Below, one piece after another: positions 53,141-61,285 of a stretch of 64,000 bases of DNA. Numbering within the stretch: the stretch's first letter is position 1; each line of letters opens with the position of its first letter. Source of the DNA: Alteribacter natronophilus (GTDB lineage: Bacteria > Bacillota > Bacilli > Bacillales > Salisediminibacteriaceae). Position numbers and translations under genes: made by a program. The DNA lies in assembly GCF_006007885.1 (NCBI RefSeq), contig NZ_VCRO01000004.1, forward strand, positions 310,001 to 374,000, in the 5' to 3' direction. The notes beneath the pieces were generated by a model. That model was not told where the DNA came from. It saw only the letters and a program-made list of their open reading frames with translations, and made no database searches.

Positions 53141-53959
53141 TCAGGACATTTTATTATTCCAATACCGGATCTGGTCCTCTATTTGTTCTCTTATCTGTAT
53201 ATTTTCGCTCTGCAGACTGAAGTAAAGCGTTTTATATAAGTTCAAGACATTCGTTTTTGTTCTGAAAAAGGTCAGCGAATACCCTTCTGTCGAGTGGACT
53301 TCTTCCAGCCTGGCTGAAATACTATTTATCCACGACTCCAGTACATCACACGAAATCCCTTTGTCCAGGAGAGAGTTGACGACTGCTGCCAGTCTCTCGT
53401 CTTCGTCGTCGATATAGGTGACACCGGGAAATAAACACGAGCTGATCGCATCGAGTGCAGTTTTATGATTGCTCGAATCGTATTCAGGGTGCTTGACACA
53501 TGCATCGAGTAAATCCGCACCGTGGGCAATGGCGTGAGCCCACCCCTTCCCCTCAACAAAGCCCCTTGTATCTTTTTCCGAATTCATATAGAGAATCGCT
53601 TTATTAATGACATCCTCAATCTCTTTTTGTGACAGGAGCATCAGATCACGGTCCCTGGTCATCAAAGCGGCTATAAGCAGTGATGAAAATGACCGGGTAA
53701 ACACGGAATCACTGCTGGTGTCCCCGATGCTGAAAAACAAATGATTCTCGTCGAGACATGTATGCAGCATCGTTCGGAACTGTCTGCTCGTAATTTTGTT
53801 ATTATAAATCCACTCCGCGAAGGTGGAATAAATCAGTTCGTCCCTTAACTCGGAATCGATCGATCCCACGTTACTGAGCATTTCACCGATTAAATTGTCA
53901 CCGGGAGTGCCGCAGTCCTTCTCCTTTTTTAACGCCTGTAAACGCTGCTTTAAATGCAT
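53141..53959 (-). CDS. DUF2785 family protein
   Basis: 272 aa all-helical protein with the family hallmark GKGWAHAIAHGADLLDAC and YIDDEDERLAAVV. No catalytic motif known; HEAT-like architecture. GGAGG lies upstream of the ATG. Function unknown. Confidence 0.8.
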   Translation of the reverse strand: MHLKQRLQALKKEKDCGTPGDNLIGEMLSNVGSIDSELRDELIYSTFAEWIYNNKITSRQFRTMLHTCLDENHLFFSIGDTSSDSVFTRSFSSLLIAALMTRDRDLMLLSQKEIEDVINKAILYMNSEKDTRGFVEGKGWAHAIAHGADLLDACVKHPEYDSSNHKTALDAISSCLFPGVTYIDDEDERLAAVVNSLLDKGISCDVLESWINSISARLEEVHSTEGYSLTFFRTKTNVLNLYKTLYFSLQSENIQIREQIEDQIRYWNNKMS

Positions 53960-54057
53960 GCCTCCAGCTCCTCCATTACATCTATTGCGGATGATTCCTT
54001 CTATAGATTAACATAAATTTCCTAATATTCTTTCGGAATCATCTATCTCACAATTAA

Positions 54058-54068
54058 TATGTTAAAAT
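54058..54068 (+). promoter_or_regulatory. Extended -10 promoter of the NUDIX gene
   Basis: TATGTTAAAAT, 50 nt before the NUDIX start. Confidence 0.5.
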
Positions 54069-54117
54069 TTTCATGTAATGTAAAGGGGAAGTAATAAGCT
54101 GAGGGGGTGGATCGCAT

Positions 54118-54678
54118 TTGGAGAAGTGGAAAACTGTAAAGTCGACGTATTTGCATAAAAGTCCATTCGGGAATATCAGAAAAGATCAATGCGAACTTCC
54201 TGATGGCGCTGTAATCGACGAGTATTACGTGAATGAATATCCGGATTGGGTCAATGCAGTGGTATTAACCAGGGAAAACAGGATTGTCCTGGTCGAACAG
54301 TACCGTCATGCCGGGGGAGATTTTTACCTCGAAGTGCCTGCCGGGAAAAAAGAAGACAATGAAACACATGAGGAAGGGCTGATCAGAGAAGTAAAAGAAG
54401 AGACAGGATACGTTTCTTCCAAAGAACCAATTCTGCTGGGTGAATTCATGGTCAACCCGGCGACACAGACCAATAAAGTAAAGACCTATCTGATCGTGGA
54501 AGCGTATAAGGCCTATGAGCAGGATCTGGATGTAACGGAAGATGTGAGAATCAGACTGTTTGATTTTGAGAGCTTTGGAAGTCTAATCACCACAAATCAG
54601 ATCAGGACTCAGCTGTTTACGGCCCATGCTTACTATATGGCCCGGAATTATGTCTTGGAAAAACAGATAAATAAATAA
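54118..54678 (+). CDS. NUDIX hydrolase (ADP-ribose pyrophosphatase-like)
   Basis: 186 aa; TTG start with GGGGGTGG upstream. Nudix box GKKEDNETHEEGLIREVKEE-TG (GX5EX7REXXEEXG), preceded by VVLTRENRIVLVEQYRHAGG and LEVPAG, the ADP-ribose/NDP-sugar pyrophosphatase layout. Substrate not certain. Confidence 0.85.
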   Translation: MEKWKTVKSTYLHKSPFGNIRKDQCELPDGAVIDEYYVNEYPDWVNAVVLTRENRIVLVEQYRHAGGDFYLEVPAGKKEDNETHEEGLIREVKEETGYVSSKEPILLGEFMVNPATQTNKVKTYLIVEAYKAYEQDLDVTEDVRIRLFDFESFGSLITTNQIRTQLFTAHAYYMARNYVLEKQINK

Positions 54679-54872
54679 TTTGATACTTATTCATTTTGGG
54701 GGCAGAGGCCTGAAACGGGATCTTTTAAAGATTATGGAAATCGTTAGTCCGCTTAACCGATCCTCTCCCTAATAAACACAGAAAAAAGCAGGGACAGAGA
54801 CGGTTTAGCGAACGGGAATCCAAACGGGTCATAGTGGCATCGATAAATCGCTTGCTTTCCGCAGAAAGCAGG

Positions 54873-55038
54873 TGAGACCCCGTGTGCTGCGCAATACGGG
54901 GTCTCACATTTACTTTTCATCCGAAGACACTGAAAAAATTGTTTTGGGCTTTTCAGTAACCCTCTTTTCATCCTGCAGATACCGAGGTTTGTGTATTGTT
55001 CGGAATCTCAGCTAAACACCGCTTTATGTCCCAGCTCC
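54873..55038 (-). repeat. Repeat element copy 2 (inverse of 3915-4185) and GC-rich hairpin
   Basis: GTGAGACCCCGT / ACGGGGTCTCAC hairpin at 54873-54906, then (54922-55038), read on the minus strand, GGAGCTGGGACATAA, GATTCCGAACAATA, CTGCAG-A-GAAAAGAGGG and CACTGAAAAA: the same order as at 3915. No coding frame. 55039-55173 shows nothing. Confidence 0.5.
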
Positions 55039-55173
55039 ATTGATTTCCCCAGGTACACGGAGCTCAGCTACCCAAAGCCATCCCCCTCAGGCCTCCATAC
55101 CATCGCACTCCTCACTCTGATTTTCATCTCCAACGCCTCCTTTTCCTATTAATCATAATCAAAATTCCTCTTC

Positions 55174-55323
55174 TTACATCATGCGAAAATATTCACCTTG
55201 ACGTACACGCTGCTTTTCCATTCGTCTGCACACCCGTTCATAATGCTGCTCGCGCTCAATTTCTTTTCTGCTGTAGGGATGACGCGTAATGGATACCGTG
55301 TAGTGAAACAGTGTAAATAACAT
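55174..55323 (-). CDS. YrzI-family small protein, 49 aa
   Basis: AGGAGGTGATAAGGT precedes the ATG. Sequence MLFTLFHYTVSITRHPYS... (hydrophobic start, then KEIEREQHYERVCRRME) fits the ~46-aa Bac_small_yrzI family. In B. subtilis the yrzI mRNA also carries tiny ORFs and is an Rae1 target; the 24-codon ORF upstream (55565-55639) invites that comparison. Confidence 0.6.
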   Translation of the reverse strand: MLFTLFHYTVSITRHPYSRKEIEREQHYERVCRRMEKQRVRQGEYFRMM

Positions 55324-55449
55324 ACCTTATCACCTCCTTTTTTTACTTCCTCAATCATGATTTTTGTTAAGGTAACCGAACTCCCCGCTGGCTTTTCGCA
55401 CCTGGCAATGCCCCATCTATACCAGGTAGGGGTATTTTAGGAGGCACTA

Positions 55450-55533
55450 AAAAGCACAGGCTGATCCGTCGGCCTGTGCACAGCACGTTAATAACATTAA
55501 AATGCACAGACCCCTCATCGGCCTGTGCATCAT
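55450..55533 (-). terminator. Two tandem terminator hairpins
   Basis: On the minus strand, TGCACAGGCC...GGTCTGTGCATTTTA (55502-55530) and GCACAGGCCG...CAGCCTGTGCTTTTTA (55452-55482), 20 nt apart with nearly the same stem. They lie between the 24-codon ORF and the YrzI-like gene, so they may attenuate readthrough. Confidence 0.6.
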
Positions 55534-55564
55534 TTTGCCATTTGGTTAAAAAACCATAGCAAAT

Positions 55565-55639
55565 TTATACGATCTCACAGAAGTCGCCCGATGATCCGTT
55601 ATGAAGTTTTACAGTTGAAATCATTTTTACCTGCATCAT
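55565..55639 (-). CDS. Tiny ORF, 24 aa
   Basis: MMQVKMISTVKLHNGSSGDF then CEIV. AAAGGAGG is 8 nt upstream of the ATG and a plausible promoter lies at 55692-55720. Encodes a small peptide ending in CEIV; role unknown. Confidence 0.5.
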   Translation of the reverse strand: MMQVKMISTVKLHNGSSGDFCEIV

Positions 55640-55691
55640 GGGGACGACCTCCTTTCGTTTTTGTTGGTTAATTTCGGTTATCCACTTTCCA

Positions 55692-55720
55692 TGTTATAAC
55701 ACTTTATGGGAAATGCAACC
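55692..55720 (-). promoter_or_regulatory. Candidate promoter of the tiny ORF
   Basis: Minus strand TTGCAT, 16 nt, TAACAT. Plausible but the spacer is short. Confidence 0.35.
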
Positions 55721-55967
55721 GATTTTCGTGTGTGAAAATGTGTAATAATTTTACAAATGCATGTCATGCTTTCCGTCGTCCTTTTGCCAGGGATGTTATG
55801 GAGAAGTGGAGAATAGGTGAAGAAGAATTATATATAAAGATAATTTAAATAACGGGGAGCTTTATTAAAGCAGGCTGCCGCTCCTCTTACGGACTGACGT
55901 GGAGAAAGCGAATTTGCTGGGCATGAGAAAGATTGTAAATTTAATAGAAAGGGGAGGGGAAGCCACG

Positions 55968-56519
55968 ATGCAAAAAACAGTTTTATTTATTCATAGTGCC
56001 GGACCGCAAGGTGGAGGAGAAGGAAGCAGCAATCTGTCAGCGTATTTGCAAAGAAGACTCAGGTATCAGTATCACTTTGTTTGTCCAGAGATGCCTAACC
56101 CGGAGAATCCCGAATATACCCTATGGAAGAAACAGCTTGAAAAAGAACTGGATAAGCTTAACGGGGAGGTAATTTTAGTTGGTCATTCATTGGGAGGATC
56201 TGTTTTATTAAAGTACCTTTCCGAGGAATCATCAAATCTGACTTTCTGTGGTTTGTTTATCATTGCTTCACCATACTGGGGGTTGGATGAAGATTGGCAG
56301 TTGAAAGATTTCATGCTCCAGAGTAATTTCCAGAAAAGTCTGCCCGCAATACCCAACCTGTTTCTTTACCACAGCCGCGACGAAGTGATCGTACCTGTTA
56401 AACATCACAAAACCTATTCGGAAAAACTTCCGCAAGCATCCTTACGGGAACTTGAAGGCAATCAGCATTTGTTTCATAATGGCTTACCTGTACTGGTGAA
56501 TGATATAAAGAGATTATAG
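55968..56519 (+). CDS. Alpha/beta hydrolase (RBBP9/YdeN-like serine hydrolase)
   Basis: 183 aa from ATG 55968 (GGAGGGGAA upstream). FIHSAGPQGGGEGS, nucleophile GHSLGGSVLLKYL, catalytic Asp/His near HSRDEVIVPVKH and EGNQHLF. Small cytosolic esterase-like family of unclear substrate. 55700-55967 before it has no gene. Confidence 0.75.
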   Translation: MQKTVLFIHSAGPQGGGEGSSNLSAYLQRRLRYQYHFVCPEMPNPENPEYTLWKKQLEKELDKLNGEVILVGHSLGGSVLLKYLSEESSNLTFCGLFIIASPYWGLDEDWQLKDFMLQSNFQKSLPAIPNLFLYHSRDEVIVPVKHHKTYSEKLPQASLRELEGNQHLFHNGLPVLVNDIKRL

Positions 56520-56564
56520 GGAATTCGGGAATGATCCCATTAAGCACGCCAATTGGGCACTCAT

Positions 56565-56611
56565 CAAAAAAACACCCTGCCTCCAGTGGTTCACCACTAA
56601 AGGCAGGGTGC
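56565..56611 (-). terminator. Terminator of the YjzC-like gene (minus strand)
   Basis: CACCCTGCCT / AGGCAGGGTG followed on the minus strand by TTTTTTT. Confidence 0.8.
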
Positions 56612-56629
56612 GTTACGTTCCGGAAATTA

Positions 56630-56809
56630 TTAAGATGATTTTACCCAATAAGCTGCTTTACCTTCAGAGGGAGAAGGTGGGAATTGATCTCCTTCATTTA
56701 AGCTTATTTCGGTATTGTCATCTGCTTTATTTCCACTTTCAAGCTGGTCTACTTTATAGTTGCCGGATTCTGGAGCTTTTTCCCCTGTTTTAAACTGTTT
56801 GTCTGCCAT
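56630..56809 (-). CDS. YjzC-like small protein, 59 aa
   Basis: MADKQFKTGEKAPESGNY..., a KxGxKAPxSGxY N-terminus and a C-terminal GDQFPPSPSEGKAAYWV match the YjzC family (sporulation-associated in Bacillus). GGAGGTG is 8 nt upstream of ATG 56809. The terminator follows. Mother-cell or spore function not established. Confidence 0.7.
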   Translation of the reverse strand: MADKQFKTGEKAPESGNYKVDQLESGNKADDNTEISLNEGDQFPPSPSEGKAAYWVKSS

Positions 56810-57219
56810 CGTTATACACCTCCGCAGTTTTTTTATTGTTACTTGTTCCTTTGGCAGTCATATACTCTCTTAATGCCGTAAATCCTTTATCCACCACCTT
56901 TCCTGGATTCTTGTTTTACGTTAATCTCATTTACTTTTTCTGACCCCTTCAAACACCATTCAGGCTTCTTATTCATAATTCCTACATTTGTCTTGCTTGC
57001 TTATAATGGTTACCCCTAACGGCGTGGCGACCAAGTATCAGAACAATGATCCTGCGTGGATTCAATTGTTAGAGAGCATCCATCTACAGCGAAACGACAG
57101 GATGAGAAAAGGGAATTTAATTCCAAATACAGAAACATATGATACGCTTGGATTATCAGAATTCACCAAATAACAGCAAGAAGGATATTTTGGTATTTTG
57201 CAGTTACAGGAGGTGTACA
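56810..57219. other. Intergenic region with a possible gene fragment
   Basis: A plus-strand frame 57006-57173 (MVTPNGVATKYQNNDPAWIQ...) looks protein-like but has no ribosome site and no family; likely a remnant. Nothing else is seen. Confidence 0.3.
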
Positions 57220-57411
57220 GTGAAGACTAAATTACTTAGTTATCCTATGATAGCAGCTTATGGAGGTTTTACAGCAGTGCTTTTGGGTAGTGTGCGTGAC
57301 GGCGACGCGTTATTGGGTAGTGTGGTGTATGGCTTAATCCTGGGGGTGCTGTTCTTTGTGGCAGCTTCTTTCGTAGAAAAGAGGATCGTAAAACATAAAA
57401 AGTCAGGGTGA
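57220..57411 (+). CDS. Small membrane protein, 63 aa
   Basis: GTG 57220 with AGGAGGTG upstream; two TM helices (about 8-28 and 32-50), then basic tail KRIVKHKKSG. No family recognised. Confidence 0.6.
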   Translation: MKTKLLSYPMIAAYGGFTAVLLGSVRDGDALLGSVVYGLILGVLFFVAASFVEKRIVKHKKSG

Positions 57412-57672
57412 GAGCTTTGGCTTTTCGTTGTAAAAAAGTATAACAACGGCGTTTTATAGTGTTAAATCAGAGTTTCTCGTTGGATAAGGATTTGGTCATT
57501 CGTTTTATTGAATTGTTTCAGGAGAAGGAGTTGATAGAGTCAAAGAATTATATGAAAGCCCCGTCTCCCTGCTTTTATGGTGAATACCTATACACTGAGG
57601 GAATATAATTTACTGCAAAAGATCAGAAACAGCCTGTTTTAAAATAGCAGGTGAAAGCAGGGGGAGGAATCT
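57412..57672 (+). other. Gap with a 49-codon frame lacking start signals
   Basis: The frame 57459-57608 (DKDLVIRFIELFQEKELIES...) has an even, protein-like composition, but there is no ribosome site. It may be a remnant. No other feature. Confidence 0.3.
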
Positions 57673-58116
57673 GTGGGGAGATTGGATCCTGAAAAGCTTT
57701 ATGTGGAATTCAGATCGGGTGTGACCACAGCGGAACCGGTACTGGGACGAAAATATACATTGACTCACTCTGATCTGACAGCTGAGCTGTTCCTGACTAT
57801 AGGTCTGAAATTTGCATACGACCAAATCACCAGTATGAGGGATGAGGTTCTGGCAGAATGGAGAATGTCCAGTTCGGGCCTGTTTCTTTACGTCTACGTT
57901 TATGTAGGCAACTTTGGTCCGGCCGTAAACGCAGTACGCAATGCTGTCTTCAGGAGGGAACTGCCGCTGGCGCTTGAAGCCATCGTCTATGGAGACAATC
58001 AGTTTTTTGCTGTACACCCGCACTTAAATCATGCACCCATATGGATCTATTTTGATTCAGCAGATCCGGGCTATACCCAGTTTGAATACTGGGGAACACC
58101 TTTAAATTATCAGTAG
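57673..58116 (+). CDS. Staygreen-domain protein
   Basis: 147 aa; GTG start with GGGGGAGG 6 nt upstream. MGRLDPEKLYVEFRSGVTTA, GRKYTLTHSDLTAELFLTIG and EWRMSSSGLFLYVYVYVG match the Staygreen (SGR) domain as found in Bacillus. In plants this domain dechelates chlorophyll; in Bacillaceae the role is unknown. Terminator follows. Confidence 0.75.
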   Translation: MGRLDPEKLYVEFRSGVTTAEPVLGRKYTLTHSDLTAELFLTIGLKFAYDQITSMRDEVLAEWRMSSSGLFLYVYVYVGNFGPAVNAVRNAVFRRELPLALEAIVYGDNQFFAVHPHLNHAPIWIYFDSADPGYTQFEYWGTPLNYQ

Positions 58117-58152
58117 GGAAAAACGAAGCAAGATCAAAATTCACCGATTCAC

Positions 58153-58185
58153 GAAAGCTTTCACACTGTGTGAAAGCTTTTTTGA
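58153..58185. terminator. Terminator after the Staygreen gene
   Basis: AAAGCTTTCACAC / GTGTGAAAGCTTTTTT. 58190-58458 has no gene I can support. Confidence 0.8.
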
Positions 58186-58458
58186 CATTCGGCGGCCGGC
58201 AGATTATCCCTTCCCTTTCGCCTACACGCACTTACTCCAAACTTCAGCACCAGGCTCATCGAGCAGAAAGAATGTAAGTTAAAGCGTGTGGCAATTATAG
58301 AAGAAGTACGCATCGTCGCTCAGTATACATGCAAAAGGGGAATGGTTATAAATGTTCTTCACCGCCGGAAAATGTGCATATCGCTCTCTCTATCCGGGTC
58401 AGCGTGCAGCGGAATAATACAACAAACTTTCCGAAAACCGCTTTTTAGGAATGAAAAT

Positions 58459-59358
58459 TCATTGCCCTTTTGGAATCTGTACTATGTTGTCATCTATTTC
58501 GAACACAAAAATTTCTGCAGTGTTTTCGATAAGTTTGACTTTTCCGTAATGCAGCTGCCTATGGTGATTAGCGCAGACCGTAATAAGGTTATACGATGAC
58601 AATAAACCCGCCTGCAGTGTAGATACAGGAATAACATGGTGAGTCTCAATGTAATATTCACCATCTGGCTTCTTAAATGAATATGGATTCAACCCCAGAC
58701 TATCACAAATCTGGCATTTAAAGTTTGTTTTTCGTTTGAACTCTTGTGCAATGCTGCCTCTTTCTATATATTTACTGACTCTCTGTTTTACAAGGGGTAC
58801 GGCATCAGCGTATTTTTCCTCCAGTAATTTAAGACTCGTTTGATTTCCTTCCTGGAAATCAAATTCCAAGGTATCCAAGCCTCCAACTTTACTTAACAGA
58901 TTTTCAAATGCTGAGGGGTTTAACGGCATAGTAGAGCCTTGCTGTCCCTTGACCAGATGTTTATCAGACACTTCTGCTGATAAGTTCAGCTGCTCCAGTA
59001 AAACAGGGTTATGGAGTAGATTTTTAAGGCAGCGAATACTAACTCTAAGCCTGTCCTCTTCGTCTTCTTTTTCATCTTCCCCATACTCTTTTTTAGTACT
59101 TTTCATAAGTTTAGGCACGTCTAATATTTCTACAATTGCGTACACGCCTCTTTTTAAACGAGGGCGGTTTTGAAGTTCAGCTTTAGTTCTTTTATCATAA
59201 CCGACTCTCACGACCCCCAATTGTCCTTTATTGAAGTAATCTTTATGATGTTTAGAAATTGAGAAGTTATCTATTACAGTTGAGGATGACAAGAACTTGT
59301 CTATGTGCCATTTCTTTGGATTACAAAAAAAGGTCCAATAACCTGTTGGTTCAATCAT
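58459..59358 (-). CDS. EVE-HNH endonuclease
   Basis: 299 aa; AGGAGG upstream of ATG. N-terminal EVE/PUA-like domain (TGYWTFFCNPKKWHIDKFL, QLGVVRVGYDKRTKAE, RGVYAIVEILDVP) that binds modified bases; C-terminal HNH core with zinc cysteines: CQICDSLGLNPYSF..., ETHHVIPVSTLQ, LITVCANHHRQLHYG (HH...N...H). This architecture is a modification-dependent restriction enzyme aimed at hypermodified phage DNA. No partner gene nearby; stand-alone. Confidence 0.85.
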   Translation of the reverse strand: MIEPTGYWTFFCNPKKWHIDKFLSSSTVIDNFSISKHHKDYFNKGQLGVVRVGYDKRTKAELQNRPRLKRGVYAIVEILDVPKLMKSTKKEYGEDEKEDEEDRLRVSIRCLKNLLHNPVLLEQLNLSAEVSDKHLVKGQQGSTMPLNPSAFENLLSKVGGLDTLEFDFQEGNQTSLKLLEEKYADAVPLVKQRVSKYIERGSIAQEFKRKTNFKCQICDSLGLNPYSFKKPDGEYYIETHHVIPVSTLQAGLLSSYNLITVCANHHRQLHYGKVKLIENTAEIFVFEIDDNIVQIPKGQ

Positions 59359-59402
59359 AGAAAAACCTCCTGGCCAGGAATGTTATGTAGAAATTACAGG
59401 AT

Positions 59403-59440
59403 AAAAAGACGGCTACTTTATTTTTGAACAGCCGTCTGCC
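59403..59440 (-). terminator. Hairpin with T-run on the minus strand
   Basis: AGACGGCT / AGCCGTCT, minus-strand tail TTTTTAT. It lies upstream of the EVE-HNH gene and has no obvious gene to end; a second hairpin (AAAGGACAG / CTGTCCTTT) is at 59590-59627. Confidence 0.5.
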
Positions 59441-59669
59441 GTATATAATGATCTTGTTTATGTTTAAATATGCCCTTTATGGTTAAAGGCACACTCCCAA
59501 CTTCATTGAGGCTATTGCAGCATTACCGGCCGGGTGAACTCCCTGTTTATTCTGGGCTTGTACCTGGTGAATCGAGGGCTGATTCACACAAAAAAGGACA
59601 GACAGAGTCATCCTCCGCCTGTCCTTTACAGGTTACATTACTTCGGAAAAGTTGCTTTTAGATAGAATA

Positions 59670-59865
59670 TGAAACGAAAGGCGGCGACTCCGGCGGGAAG
59701 AGCAGGAGCAGAAGACCCTGCAGGGACGAGCGTTTACATCTTGAGTTTGCTTCGAGCTGCTTCGACGCAGATGCTTCGGAGCAATTCGGGCAGAGGAAGA
59801 AGCATGGTAACTACTCTGCTGGCTGATGCCCTGCCCGCGGAAAGCGTCCGCCTGTAGTGGAGATA
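59670..59865. repeat. Dispersed Bacillaceae intergenic repeat
   Basis: GAAAGGCGGCGACTCC...GGGAAGAGCAGG...CCCTGCAGGGACGAG...GCCCGCGGAAAGCGTCCGCC: the GC-rich repeat common between genes of alkaliphilic Bacillaceae. Pieces of it occur near 51065-51110, 54830-54870 and 63050-63080. Confidence 0.55.
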
Positions 59866-59890
59866 GCTTAAGTCTTCCCGAAGATAGCTT

Positions 59891-60190
59891 TTATTTTACA
59901 GGTGCCTCCAGCGCCACGTCTGCTTTTTTAAGGTCATGGTCGATCTGCTCGCTCACATCATAAGCGTGATACATCTCGTTTTCGATCATGTACGTGGCGA
60001 TTTTGTGATGGGCTTCGATCGCCTCGTCGAGCTGCTTTTTCAGCATTTTATGAACTTCAGGCGATGCGGTTTCGGTGATGGCCACCGCGTAGTTCCGGAC
60101 CGCTGCTTTTGAAGACACGAGAAGATCCGTCGCTATAACCTCGTCGTTAATCAGTTCCTTGTTATTGATCTTATCAAGAATTCCTGACAT
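59891..60190 (-). CDS. CotF-family spore coat protein (intact copy)
   Basis: 99 aa: MSGILDKINNKELINDEVIA, LLVSSKAAVRNYAVAITETA, LKKQLDEAIEAHHKIATYMI, ENEMYHAYDV. The helical, HH-containing motif of CotF/YhcQ-type coat proteins. It begins 17 nt after the stop of the next, similar gene, so they form an operon. A broken duplicate lies at 45944-46231. Confidence 0.8.
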   Translation of the reverse strand: MSGILDKINNKELINDEVIATDLLVSSKAAVRNYAVAITETASPEVHKMLKKQLDEAIEAHHKIATYMIENEMYHAYDVSEQIDHDLKKADVALEAPVK

Positions 60191-60207
60191 TCTGCTCAGC
60201 TCCTTTC

Positions 60208-60408
60208 CTATTTTGCCTCCTGTAGAATTCCTTTCAGTTCTTCCACTGCTTTCTGCGACAGTTTTGCGTCCTCTTCAAGAAGCTCCTTCAGTTTTTTGTC
60301 CGAAGCCAGCCCCTGCATCATGGAGGACTTCACCGCACACGCGGATTTCACCGTCAGCATTTCGTGCACTTCCAGTAACTCGTGTGGAGCGTATTTTTTA
60401 TCAGCCAC
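60208..60408 (-). CDS. Small CotF-like/spore coat-associated protein, 66 aa
   Basis: GTG start with GGAGGTG 5-6 nt upstream: MADKKYAPHELLEVHEMLTV, KSSMMQGLASDKKLKELLEE. It shares the HE-M-TVKS pattern of small coat-associated proteins and sits first in an operon with the cotF-like gene. Confidence 0.7.
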   Translation of the reverse strand: MADKKYAPHELLEVHEMLTVKSACAVKSSMMQGLASDKKLKELLEEDAKLSQKAVEELKGILQEAK

Positions 60409-60609
60409 ACAGACACCTCCCTGTCGTCTTGTCCCTTTACGGATACCACGTGTACCTTCAGTGAAACCGGAATTTATTTCGTGACGGGAAAAACAGGACG
60501 TTAGGAATGGGACAAACCGTTTATTTTCAAGCTGAACGACAGGAAAGGTTTGAACACGGCGGTTACGGTGCAAAAAAAGAACACAACCACAAATAAGGAG
60601 GAGATGGAC

Positions 60610-60999
60610 ATGGAACATGTAAAACCTTTAGCGATTAAAGCAGTCGCTGCCCTTTCAGTCCTGTTTGTCGTCCTTGGCCTCGGGTACGGGGTTTCCTTTG
60701 TGAATGTTTTACTCATCACTTTAGTACTGGGTGCTGTTTCATATCTTGCAGGTGATCTGGTCATTCTGCCTAAGACAAATAACATCATTGCCACGCTGTC
60801 CGACGCTGTCGTAACCTTTCTCGTTGTCTGGCTCATGGGGATGGCGCTAGCCGGCGGTGCTTTCCTGGTACCGGCCATTGTCACGACCGTGCTGATCGGT
60901 GTATTTGAATTCTACTTCCACATCTACATTGCGAATTCAAAGATCGGCCTGAACTCGCCGAGCGGAAAAAGCTGGGAGACAACGACCGATAACGGCTAA
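60610..60999 (+). CDS. DUF2512 (YndM-type) membrane protein
   Basis: 129 aa from ATG 60610 (AAGGAGGAG 8 nt upstream). Four TM helices; LGYGVSFVNVLLITLVLGAV, DLVILPKTNNIIATLSDA and FEFYFHIYIANSKIG. DUF2512 proteins occur in spore formers; function unknown. Terminator follows. Confidence 0.75.
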   Translation: MEHVKPLAIKAVAALSVLFVVLGLGYGVSFVNVLLITLVLGAVSYLAGDLVILPKTNNIIATLSDAVVTFLVVWLMGMALAGGAFLVPAIVTTVLIGVFEFYFHIYIANSKIGLNSPSGKSWETTTDNG

Positions 61000-61013
61000 T
61001 TTCAGTGGAACTG

Positions 61014-61050
61014 GAAGAGGGCAGGGGATTCGTTCCCGTGCCCTCTTTCA
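61014..61050 (+). terminator. Terminator of the DUF2512 gene
   Basis: GAAGAGGGCA...GGGA / TCCC...TGCCCTCTTTC. 61055-61285 shows no gene. Confidence 0.75.
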
Positions 61051-61285
61051 CTTTTATGGCGGGATTGTGCCAGGGGCAAAACCGGAGAGACCCGGACTCA
61101 TACCACCGGCTTATTCGTTGATCCACGTAATAGGTACTTCCCTTCTTGAATCTGGGGGAAAATAGAAATTTATAAGGGGGTCTGTAAGCCTAAAGCCCCT
61201 TTTTTGTTCAAACTGTTTTATCTTTTTTAAAAAAAAGGAAGTCCCTCAAGTGAATAGAGCAAAAAATAACTAGGAGGTTTGACAG

